A stretch of DNA of 64,000 bases from Chamaecrista fasciculata (taxonomy: Eukaryota; Streptophyta; Magnoliopsida; Fabales; Fabaceae), in NCBI GenBank assembly GCA_003254925.1, contig QANZ01055970.1, positions 85,849 to 149,848 of the forward strand, written 5' to 3'. The notes under the pieces were generated by a model, which did no database searches, was not told the origin of the DNA, and saw nothing but the letters and a program-made list of their open reading frames with translations. The first letter of the stretch is position 1, and every line of letters starts with the position of its first letter. Of the stretch, positions 10,076 to 19,990 are shown in pieces. A program made the translations under genes and the position numbers.

Positions 10076-12271
10076 TCAAGGATGTGGTGGAGTAGTAGTA
10101 GCACTAGCAGCATGTACCACTTTTTCATCGTGAGAAGTTGAAGTTTCTTTCTTTGGTGGATGACTGCTTCTTCTTCTTATAAGATCTCCAAATCTTCTTA
10201 GCAAAAACTTCCTCTTTCTCGGATTATTCTCCACATCATCAAACTGCGACTCATCTATCTCATCCGAACTCATAAGATCTCCATCAAACCCAGAATCGGA
10301 ACCCACAGCATCAAAAATCGAACCTTGAAGATCATCATCATCTGTTTCCTTATACGCTGATTCCTCCGTCCCTTCCTTGTGATTATGCTTATTATGTGGA
10401 GAAATTATGTCCTTGATGTTAAAACTAATCGCTTTTGTCAGACTCTTCCCTTCTTTATGCTCCTTGTGATCTCCCTCTTTCGCTTTTGCCGATGATGATG
10501 ACGACGAGGAAGACGATGTTGTCGATTTCTTTCCTGTAGCCTCCTTATCCTCCTCAATGTTCTTCAATCCCTTAATGGGTGCTTCTGCTAGCATCTTCTT
10601 TAACTCCTTAATTTGTTCAAAAGCAGCCGCTTCATGAATCTTTAACATCTCATTCTCTTGTGTAAGCATCTTCAATGCTTCATCCTTCCGCGTCAATACG
10701 TCCTTTAACTGAGAATTTTCCGTCTGCGCAATCCCCGCGGCTTCTTTCGCAACATTCGCTTCGTTTAAGGCCTGTTTAAGGATGTCCCTTAGCTTCTGAT
10801 TCTCGTCCTTGGAAGCCAATGTCTTGTTTTCTTGTTCCACAAGCAACTTCATCAGTTTAGCATTTTCTTGTTGTGTTGTTGCTCTTTCCTCTTCGGCTCT
10901 TTTTATACAATTCACGAACTCCGTCGTCTCCGTATTCCACGCTAAAAGTGACTCTTCGGCTTCCAACCTTAATCTCTCCGCTGTGTTGTGATTTCTCTCT
11001 GCTTCTTTCCTCGTGTCTTCTAGAAGCTGCTTGTATGTATCCTCTGTTCTGTTCACCAACATCCTTAAATGCTCTGCTTCTTCTTTACAACGTTGTAATT
11101 CCACTTGTGTCAACACGAGTTTTTGCTTTGTCTGATTCGCCTCTGTGGCTACTTCCTTTAATGCTAATGCCAAATCATCCATGGCTTTCTTGCTATTCTC
11201 TTCTGCTTCTGTTGCTAGCTTGAGTTCATTCTTGAGGAAACTCATTTCATCTAAAAGTGCTTTGGCTTTATCGTCACTTTCTTCTCCTTCTCCTTCTATT
11301 GCTAACTCCAATTCGTTTCTTAGAAAACTCATTTGTTCGAGTAATGTTTTCGCCTTTGTTGGATCGAGCTTCTCGCCTTCTGTTTCGGCTTCTTTCAGCA
11401 CTTTTTCTACCACGACTTGGTTTTCATTTTCCTGAGTTTTTTCTTCTTCTTCCTCTGTTTCCTTCGTTGATACAGAAGCTTGGGGTTTAGATTCTTGAAG
11501 CTGCTCTATTTTTTCTCTCAGAGATGCAATCTCAAGCTTTGATTCCTCGACGAGTGTCTGATTCTGTTGAAGCTGTTTCGTTTGTATCGCTAATGACTCG
11601 TATAGATTCGCTTCTGAGGCTTTACTTTTGTTTAATTCCGCCTCCAGTTCGTGAATCCTCCTTTTCCTCTCATCATCATCATCATCATCCTTTTCCTTAT
11701 TTGTTTCGAGGTTTAAGGTTTCTTCTGTTTCGTCTTTCTCTTTTTCTTTTTCCTCCTCCTTCGTGGAAGAATCGGACTCTGCTTTCTCCTCAATTTTCTC
11801 CTCTGTTTCTCTGGTTTCATTCGATTTCGATTCTGTTTCTACATCAACCTTTGGATCATTAACCTCGTCGTTTGTTCTTCCCGCTTCATTTGAATTTAGC
11901 TCGGAGAATTTCTTGGAAGACAATGCAATATCAACCTTCTCGATCATTTTTCTCACTTCATCGGATGTTGCACTTGCATCTGCTGCTAGTGGTGGCTTTG
12001 TCTCTGTGTCGATTCTTGAATCACAAGACTCGTCGGTTGTTTTTGTGACTAGTTCTACGTTGTTCGATGTTGACGATGTTTGTGATGGTTGTGGCTGATC
12101 TGAGAGGTTCTTAGAGGCTAAGGCTATGTCGATTCTTGAATTAGCCTCCTCGGCCATTTTTCTCACTTGGATGAGCTCATAGTAGGCTCGATCTCGCTCT
12201 TCTTCAACTTTACACAATTGCTCTTTCGTTTGATCAAGTTTATCATCGTGCGGCATCATCGTGAGTGACAT
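10076..12271 (-). CDS. WEB family (DUF827)-like coiled-coil protein
   Basis: Single-exon coding part of 731 residues. It opens MSLTMMPHDDKLDQTKEQLC and runs as near-continuous charged heptads for most of its length (KLDQTKEQL, then REKIEQLQ and LRMLVNRTEDTYKQLLEDTR), with a very acidic Glu/Lys stretch near residues 140-200. A serine run and a basic C-terminal patch (RKRKFLLRRFGDLIRRR) come near the end. Long coiled coils with the ending LLRRFGDLLRRK are seen in plant WEB-family proteins, which act in blue-light chloroplast movement; membership here is inferred. An ATG at 12343 is in frame, but it falls inside a good intron (donor CAG-GTAGTT at 12386, acceptor CGATACAG, exon resuming at 12308), so the Met at 12271 is preferred. 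Myosin-like or ICR-type coiled-coil proteins are alternatives. Confidence 0.8.
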   Translation of the reverse strand: MSLTMMPHDDKLDQTKEQLCKVEEERDRAYYELIQVRKMAEEANSRIDIALASKNLSDQPQPSQTSSTSNNVELVTKTTDESCDSRIDTETKPPLAADASATSDEVRKMIEKVDIALSSKKFSELNSNEAGRTNDEVNDPKVDVETESKSNETRETEEKIEEKAESDSSTKEEEKEKEKDETEETLNLETNKEKDDDDDDERKRRIHELEAELNKSKASEANLYESLAIQTKQLQQNQTLVEESKLEIASLREKIEQLQESKPQASVSTKETEEEEEKTQENENQVVVEKVLKEAETEGEKLDPTKAKTLLEQMSFLRNELELAIEGEGEESDDKAKALLDEMSFLKNELKLATEAEENSKKAMDDLALALKEVATEANQTKQKLVLTQVELQRCKEEAEHLRMLVNRTEDTYKQLLEDTRKEAERNHNTAERLRLEAEESLLAWNTETTEFVNCIKRAEEERATTQQENAKLMKLLVEQENKTLASKDENQKLRDILKQALNEANVAKEAAGIAQTENSQLKDVLTRKDEALKMLTQENEMLKIHEAAAFEQIKELKKMLAEAPIKGLKNIEEDKEATGKKSTTSSSSSSSSSAKAKEGDHKEHKEGKSLTKAISFNIKDIISPHNKHNHKEGTEESAYKETDDDDLQGSIFDAVGSDSGFDGDLMSSDEIDESQFDDVENNPRKRKFLLRRFGDLIRRRSSHPPKKETSTSHDEKVVHAASATTTPPHP

Positions 12272-12308
12272 CGATATTCCCGATGTAGTTCTCTCAAAAC
12301 CACCTTGA

Positions 12309-12386
12309 CTGTATCGAAAATAAACAAGAATTTCACGATTCAATGCGCATGTAAAATGGCAAAGTGGAAGGAAATAACAAAACTAC
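12309..12386 (-). other. Predicted 78-bp intron in 5' UTR of coiled-coil gene
   Basis: Read on the minus strand: donor CGAAATCAG-GTAGTTTTG and acceptor TTTATTTTCGATACAG-TCAAGG. Splicing removes the upstream ATG at 12343 and leaves the ATG at 12271 as the first one in frame. Inferred from sequence only. Confidence 0.6.
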
Positions 12387-12677
12387 CTGATTTCGCAGGT
12401 AGAAAGTTTGATGATGAATCTTCGTTCAGAAGTTTTTGTTTTTTTTTTTTTTTTTGGGAGAAGATGGGAGTCAGGAGAAAATGGGAAGGTATTAGGATTT
12501 AGGAGGGAGGTAATAGAGGTCAAAATCTGTGAGAATTGCGAAGTTGGCGGATTTCCAATAAGGAACCTACGGCACGAGAGTTTAGAGATGTTCTGATATA
12601 GAAATTGGATCATAGAATAGGTTAGGCTCACGAGATAGATTAAATTAGTTAGAATTATCAAAATCTTAATTTTATTA

Positions 12678-13083
12678 GGCCAAAAGCACAAATTTGGTCT
12701 CATATCTTTTGCTAAGTTCTCAATTTGGTCCTATATCTTTTTTTGTTGCATTTTTTATCCTATATCTTTGTAAAAGGTCTCAATTTTAGTCTCATATCAT
12801 TTTTGGTCTCATATCTTTTAGTCAAGTTGTACAATTAGTCCATATCTTTGCAAATAGTTGATCTTTTTGTAAAGATATGAGACCACTTCTAAACCTTATC
12901 CAAAAATATAGGACTAATTATGCATTTAACCCAAAGATATGGGACCAAATCTGCAACCAAAAAATATCTGAGACCAAATTGAGACCTGACCCAAAGATAT
13001 AAGATCAAAAGTACAACAAAAAAAAATATATGACCAAATTGAAAACTGAGCCAAAAATACGAGATCAAATTTTCACTTTAGCC
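12678..13083. mobile_element. Near-palindromic Mutator-like MITE, GGTCC family
   Basis: 406 bp that folds back on itself almost throughout: it begins GGCCAAAAGCACAAATTTGG and ends AAATTTTCACTTTAGCC. Each arm holds repeated units such as CAATTTGGTCCTATATCTTT. It is bounded by a perfect 9-bp direct repeat ATTTTATTA (12669-12677 and 13084-13092). A 9-bp target duplication is the Mutator-superfamily signature. No coding capacity. Related copies are at 33653, 38065, 58157 and, halved, at 62258. Confidence 0.85.
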
Positions 13084-13614
13084 ATTTTATTATATAAATA
13101 TGACGTGTGAGTGGGAACGTTTGAAACTTTTAATATTATAATTTTCTTTTTTTTTTAAATGGCTGTTCGTAGCCGGCTTACATAGTCCAAGTCGTCCAAG
13201 AAGGTTCTAGCATGTCAAAGTATGTAACTTGTGAGATCTAATTACCATAAGATAAGACAATACAGTTCCTGAATGGCTTTGGGGCTATCATTTGTCCGAT
13301 TCAATGCTTTTATTATATGAAATGACATTAGAACTAAATTGGTCTCGTTAAGATTGAATTAAGTGTTTCTGTATATAAAATTTTGATGAAAAAATTTACT
13401 TCTCTAAATAAATACTCCTTCATTCAACAATCAACAGGGGAAACATTAACACTAGCTTTCATGTCTTTTACAATGGTATGAACAAATACAACTAATAATC
13501 TAAAACAACAGGCTTAGCTTGCCATGGCAATCACGTTGAGACTCATCAGGCACCAGTCAGCAGACTTACCATATCAGAGAAGAGCAAACCAAAAGTACAG
13601 CATGCATAAATCAA

Positions 13615-13993
13615 GGCTAAATTGCACTAAGATCCCCTGAATTTTAGGTTAGGGGTAGAAAACACCCCTGAGTTTTAAAATTTGACAAATAGACCCCCTG
13701 AGTTTTCATTTGTGCTTACTTAAGACCTTTGAGTTTTAAAACTTGACAGACAAACCCCTGAACTTTCAACTTTGCTCACTTAAGACCCCTAAATAGTTTT
13801 ATTTTTTTAAAAAAAAATCAATAGTCTTAAGTGAACAAAATTGCTTGGGGGATCTATCGGTCAAGTTTTAAAACTCAGGGTGTCCTAAGTGAGTACAATT
13901 TAAAACTCAGGGGTCTATTTGTCAAATTTTAAAACTCAAGGGTATCTTCTGCCCCTAACCTAAAAATTCAGGGGGTCTTAGTGCAATTTAGCC
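13615..13993. mobile_element. Mutator-like MITE in SCAI 3' flank, CCCCTGA family
   Basis: Inverted ends GGCTAAATTGCACTAAG and CTTAGTGCAATTTAGCC, with arms built of repeated 'CCCCTGAGTTTTAAAA' and 'TTTAAAACTCAGGGG' units. The flanks are ATAAATCAA (13606-13614) and ATGAATCAA (13994-14002), a 9-bp target duplication with one mismatch. It lies about 25 bp past the SCAI stop codon, so it should be in or beside the 3' UTR, and would form a strong hairpin if transcribed. Confidence 0.8.
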
Positions 13994-14026
13994 ATGAATC
14001 AATGAGGAAATAGATCAGACATAACT

Positions 14027-17000
14027 TTACACATTAATTTGGTGAAACAAGTCAGCAACTTGAAAATGCAAAGCAAGTTGAACGATAGCAGCACGCACAG
14101 CTTCGGACGTAGGTGCCACAGATAAGGGTAGATGAGGTAAGCAAAGCGGCAGATACTGCTCACTTTCCTCCGGCGGGCAGAAATATGAGATCACAGAACG
14201 ACAGAATATGAATCTGAAGATGAATCGCATCACACATGACGGTGGTCAATGTCATTTTCGATTAACTAATCACCAATTAAAATAGATTGAGGCAAAGGCA
14301 TTGTGTTAGTTTCTAAACTTTACATCATTTCTTAATTTCATTCTGGAAGTTCTTTTTCCTGTAATTTCATTTTCAAAGTTGATATACATCCTTTTAAATA
14401 TCTTAGGCGCCCAGACGCCATAGTGATCCTTTTAAACACAATCCCGTAAATCTTGATGTACTTGTCTCACATTACAGTGACAAGTCGCCATCAATCACAT
14501 GTTCTAGCACCACCTACCACACTCCACTTTCTCTCTATAAATACATGCTACAAAACTCTAACAAGGTAAGCCATTCATCTCTCTAGAATACTTTACTCTC
14601 ACCTCTTACACTCTCTAACTTAAGCTTCAGAGTGGATTCACAGTGGCCTCCCCCTGTGCATCCTTCTTGCAGGTTTCAAGCTTCAAGGTCTTACATGGCC
14701 TTTTCGAAGGAAACTCAAAGGTAACTCTTCTTGGTCCAACTTTTGTGTTTTCAAAAGTTTCAACTTTTTTTCAATAATTTACATTATAGTTATATTTGTG
14801 GTTAATTTATTAAATGAAATTAGTGCAAAAGATAACATCAACTAAAATGTAAAACTTAACAAAAATAGTAAACAAATTTTGGAGATAAAACTTTTGCCAT
14901 AGTTTTAAGATCAGTGGTTAATAAGAAAATACCTTAGTATAAGCCGTCGTAAAAATGGGTCAGTTATAATTTCTGCCCATACTAAATCCATGCAAGTTGA
15001 CGAGCAAAGAATCACTTCCCACTCTGTGAAGGCCTCGGCGAGTATGTTCTCGCCTTCATTGTAGACATCCTAAAGTCGATATAACAACATTTACCAAAAA
15101 AAAAGTCGATATAACAATTAGAAAATCAACAATGAAATTGATTTTAGAGAGTTGAAAGTATATTCATTCAGGTAGACTTACTGTCTCAACCTCACTTGGG
15201 AACAAACCAACCATTTGGCAAAAGGCTGACAAAGGAGCGGTCAAGAAAAAGGTAAACTGACTTCCATTATGTGAATCTATATCAGGTGGGTTCTTGAAAA
15301 CCTGCTTTAAAGGTGAAAGAAACAGTGCAGCCGCCTCTCCCCTTTCGGCGCCATGTAAAACCTGCAATAAGATTTTTCACAAAAAAACACAATCAATCAG
15401 GATTCCTGAATGTGACAAATATTATTCATCAGCAATACTATAAGAACCAACTATTGTTGGAATTTCAAGAGACGTGCAGCTTCTAATTTATTATTTCATC
15501 AACTCATATTCAACAGAAGAAAACTTAATATTCCAAGGCAGGCTCTTCAAATGAGGTTATAGCAAAATCATCCCTAACACAGACAGATGATAATTTAAGG
15601 TCTAATCTATCCCATCCCTCCCTCTGAGTTGGGAGAAAGTTCTATATTAAGAATTAAACTGTCAAAGCAAACCTAGAGATGGAAGTACAAGTACAGGAAC
15701 AAAATTAACTACAAATTTCTTCAAGCTATCAGTATTAGGAGATAGAATCAGATCTGACAAAATATAGATAACAGCTCAACCTAACAAAATTTCCAAATAA
15801 CTAGAACGGAAGTTTCAACAAACCTGCCTTGAATGCATGGCTGTTGTCACTATCAATAATCAAGAAAAGGGGTTTCCGAGTGAAAGCCATAAGATCGCCA
15901 GGGTAGAGATTGTTCAAACCTGTTATTTTAAAGAGGAGAAGATATAAGTGCAGTAGAAACAGAGGTACTAGACCAAAATATTTCATTCCCAAAACATTTG
16001 TTGGAACAAAGTATTCTAGACATAAATGTGACAGAATAAACTCAGTGCAGAACTGCGGATGCCTACCATCACTTCCCTTGGGCCCAAACCACAGATAATT
16101 GTCATAATACTGGCTTCTGTCCCTCTTGCCATTCATTGAAACTTCAGAAATATCACTATTCTGGTCTTGGGAAGACTGAGAAAAGGTTGTTTCTCTTGAA
16201 TAATCCGATGATCCTCCAGAAACTTCCACGTTAGAAAAATAGTTATGAGCAACCTTCCCTGTAAAATAATCACCAAGTTATTAAAACAAACCAAATATGC
16301 AAGTACAGGACCAAATTACTGATTTTATGCTCGAAAATTAGAAAAACTCTAAACCTGAGGCTGAGAGATACACTAACACAACACAATCTGGTGGCAACTC
16401 CTCACAAATTGTTGCCATAACCTGTCAACAGCAGCATGAAGCTCAATTTATTGTTAACAGTATGCATTCCACAACAGAGAGTGTATAACAATATCTAAAC
16501 GGCCCATATAGTAACTGAAAATGTTGATACTAATTCATAAACCTGACACTACTGTATGGAGAAGAAAACCTCACACAGTCATGTTATTTTAACCACGTAC
16601 AAGAGAATTAAGCACAAGCACAATTAGCAAATAAGGATCTACACATGGTGTGAAGGAGAAACTACTTAAAAAATAAAATCCCATACACAAAAATAGTTTG
16701 ATACTCACAATTCCAGGTAATTAGAACTTAGAAGAGCCTAAATATATTAAGCAAATCAATAAGGAAGTGTGTGACAACTCCCCCAATTCCTGAAGCAGAT
16801 AAACTACTTTATTGACCCCTAAAAAACCGGAAAGTTAGACACTGCAGTTATGTTGACACTTGAAACTTGTGAGGATTAAGAAATCAGAGAAAAATAAGCT
16901 GAGTAGAAAAGTATATATGAGTAAAATGAGTTGCATTTTATTAATGAATAAAACGTGTTTATATACAAGTCACAAGGACTGAAATGCTGATAACAGAAAA

Positions 17001-18374
17001 TGAAACTAATCCTGAACTAATTCTGAGCTAACAAACTGACTCTAAGTAATAATCCTGTACATTTGCAACTAACTGATTAATTTACACCCAAAATAACTAA
17101 CTGCCTATATACATGCTTTTCAAAACTCACAGCTACTAAATGTGTCACTGAAGGATGATACAGAACAGCCTTTCTCGGGTTAGAAGGCGAATTTGGATCC
17201 ATCATATCTGCAGTTAAATCCATATCTATAAAACCAGATGTTCCTGAATGATCAATTGAGTCGCCATTCTCAAATGATTTAACTGTCCGCGTTTGGAAAA
17301 ATGATTCACTGGGCTCCCATTCTAAACACTGCATCATTCTGTAGGTGTCCAAAGTAAGTTCCGCAAATTTAACCTGCAAGTGTGAAAATATGAAGGTTCG
17401 AAAGGTTCAGTGTTTTCAGCCATTACAATATCCAAATTATAGCACCATCATGGTAACATGAATTAGCAAAAACTGTCAACCTCATTTCGGTGATAACTTG
17501 CCAACAGTGCATCCTTAAATTTTAAAACCCTCTTTGCATGAAAACGAGCCACATAAGGAATAGAAGCACGATGGTTATCAATTGTGGCCCGATAACGTAA
17601 AGTTCTGGTTGTAAAGTCCTCATCTACTTTCGTGAAGCGCACAATTTCTTGCACTAGTTGCCTCCATTCCTTGAAGTGAGTTTCCTGGAAATAAATAAAT
17701 CAAGCTCTTGAAATCAAACCAGCAAGGCATATGTTTTTCCTTCCTTGGATGAATACAAAGCATCGATGAACTAAACTAGCAATATAATAACAGTATTACA
17801 CTACTAAGCTCAATTTCAGCTTAAACACATAATTCCATAAAAAATAATAACAATGATAATAATATATTACCCGGAAGGTACTGTTAAAATCATCAACCAA
17901 TGCAATGAACTGGTCCATGAGATGCTTTACCATCTCCGTTTGGTTTAAAATCATCGCTACCAGCAAAAACCTAGCATAAAACCTCAATTCCTTGAACCTT
18001 ACTCCCAGATCTTTGGATGAAGCTTGAGATTTCTCGAAGTACCTTCGATTGAGTATGGCCTCATAGAAGACGTAGGCTCCGATCAAGAACCTACAGTCAC
18101 TAGTCCTCATGTACTGCCCGAAGTATAACTGACCGATTCGGCTAGCGATCTCGCCGATTTCCCAGCGCTTTAGACCGCATTGAACTAATTTTGCGCGATT
18201 TTCTTGCTGATACTTCCAGAGGCGCATGTAGACCTTGAAAACTTTGTGGAACAGATGATTCTGGCTCACATGAACACCTCCGTAAAGTGGCGCATCGCGA
18301 ACCCTAGCGAACTTGTGGTCGGCATTATCCACCAGAGCTCGGAAGGTTTGCAAGACGACGTCGTTCTCCGACAT
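14027..18374 (-). CDS. SCAI: Protein SCAI homologue (complete, nine exons)
   Basis: Exons on the minus strand: 18374-17871, 17684-17481, 17373-17131, 16421-16355, 16258-16067, 15919-15828, 15361-15182, 15069-14933, 14213-14027; all phases agree and give 601 residues. Diagnostic SCAI segments are FRALVDNADHKFARVRD and RWEIGEIASRIGQLYFGQYM near the N-terminus, then FLIIDSDNSHAFK, VLHGAERGEAAALFLSPL and ENILAEAFTEWEVILCSS towards the C-terminus. In animals SCAI is a nuclear cofactor that restrains MRTF/SRF transcription and acts in DNA repair; plants lack MRTF and the plant role is unknown. Exon 6 must end at AAG followed by GCAGGT to keep phase with exon 7, so that intron is GC-AG. The start MSENDVV agrees with the family. 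A 13-codon upstream frame precedes it. Confidence 0.95.
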
Positions 18375-18398
18375 GCCGGAAGGAAGTCGTCGGTTGTA

Positions 18399-18440
18399 TT
18401 AACAGTCTCTGTTCTCGCCGTCGCCGGCGCCGGCGGCCAT
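18399..18440 (-). promoter_or_regulatory. Upstream ORF in SCAI leader
   Basis: ATG at 18440 opens a 13-codon frame (MAAGAGDGENRDC) ending in TAA 24 bases before the SCAI start. It is GC-rich, unlike the rest of the leader. If the transcript starts upstream of it, it would tend to lower SCAI translation. It might instead be an N-terminal extension separated from the main frame by an in-frame stop. Confidence 0.55.
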
Positions 18441-18970
18441 TGAAAATGGAAGGAAGAAAATGTATCTGCAAGAGAAATGAAGAAACGCCTGAAAACTGAA
18501 AATGAAAATGAAAAGTAAGTAGTGATGGAGAATTCGATTGTGGCGTCTATCTCTATGTATTGATTTTTTCGCTTCTTTTTGGCTTTTGCTTTTTCCAGGT
18601 TCGCTTTTATTTTTTCGTTTTAACTTTGATTTTGATTCTGATAACAGTTTCGTGAAATTTTCGAGTGGTGAGTAGAGGGAAACGAAAAAGATTTCCGGCG
18701 AATTACAATTGTACAGCTTATACGTGCATCTTCATTGTTTTGATTTGAAGCTCACAGTCACTGCAAAAAATCGTCGTCTTCTTCGCCCAAATCAACCGTT
18801 GGATCAATTTCTTGTTGAATGGTCTTTCAACTTTATTTCTTCGCATTTTCAAAATACGATATTGATAATAAAGTAATAAAGTTTTCTATGAACTCGGGAT
18901 TGTGGGGCGGGAATTTGCAAATGACCATGTAATTAACGTATTTACCAATAAAAAAGACAATGTAACTTTA

Positions 18971-19490
18971 AGTCAAAGGGTCATCCTGTTTCAAAAGAAA
19001 AAGGTCACTGGGTCATTTTGGTCTTTTATGTTTTAAAATGTTCAAATCGATCCTTAAGTAAAATGTTTTATTTTGATCTCAAACTATTGAATTTGGTCAT
19101 ATTAATTTCTCTCGTCTTTCATTTAAAGTTTAACGAACTTATTAAAAGTCACCCGTAGTTCTGAGTTCGTCCTATTCAAAGTTGACACGAGAGAGAGATT
19201 TAATCAATTTTGTTTGTTTAATCGTGAAACGAGCAATATACTTTCAGGACCTATTTGACCTTGTTTTATGACAGTTTCAATTGAATAGAGAATGTATTTT
19301 TTGAGAATAATATGTAGTTCTACATTCGTTACATTCAAACTTAAAATGATAAAAATATGACCATATTCAATCGTTTTTTACCAAAATGAAACATTTTGCC
19401 AACATTTATGACCAATTTGAACATTTTGAAATATAAAAGACCAAAATGAACAATAAAGCATACATTTAGGACCAAAATGACCCTTCAACC
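18971..19490. mobile_element. Mutator-like TIR element, CATTTTGGTC family
   Basis: Left end AGTCAAAGGGTCAT and right end ATGACCCTTCAACC are inverted. Inside, GGGTCATTTTGGTC faces GGACCAAAATGACCC, and ATGTTTTAAAATGTTCAAAT faces ATTTGAACATTTTGAAATAT. Flanks GTAACTTTA (18962-18970) and TTAACTTTA (19491-19499) make a 9-bp duplication with one mismatch. Non-coding; lies about 600 bp upstream of SCAI. Confidence 0.7.
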
Positions 19491-19990
19491 TTAACTTTAT
19501 AGAAAATCACAATTTTACCCATGAATTACTCCGTTTTTTATTTCATTTGATATAAAAAGTATATAAAAATTGTTAAGGCTGAAATTTTATTTCGGTCCCA
19601 TTTGCCTTAAGCTCTGTGTTTAGTCCCAAATGTATTTTTTTGTTCCTTTTAAGTTAAAAACATCACTATCAATTTTCAGAGTACTATTTAATCTTATTTT
19701 TTAACGATCCTAACAAGTTAGAGTAAAAACTTGCCAAGAGTCTCGTATCTCTGATTTCATCGTATCTGGATTAGAAACAAAAGTGATATGACTAACTTCA
19801 TGAAATTCTAATTTCAACCCTAATTTGATCTCATTTGTTAATGGTCTCAAATTAAACAAAAAATTAAATCTAAACTAATGTTTGGATCTAAACATTAGTG
19901 TTCTTTTATTCAATGTTCGTCTTTACTAAACTTAGAAAAGCATTGGTAATTTTTGTTTGTTATGTATCAGAAATCAAGATAATATAATAA

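Noticed and set aside
10809-12098. Several plus-strand frames opposite the coiled-coil gene
   Set aside because: They are shadows of a long GAA/GAG-rich coding strand; Ser/Leu-rich with no independent support.
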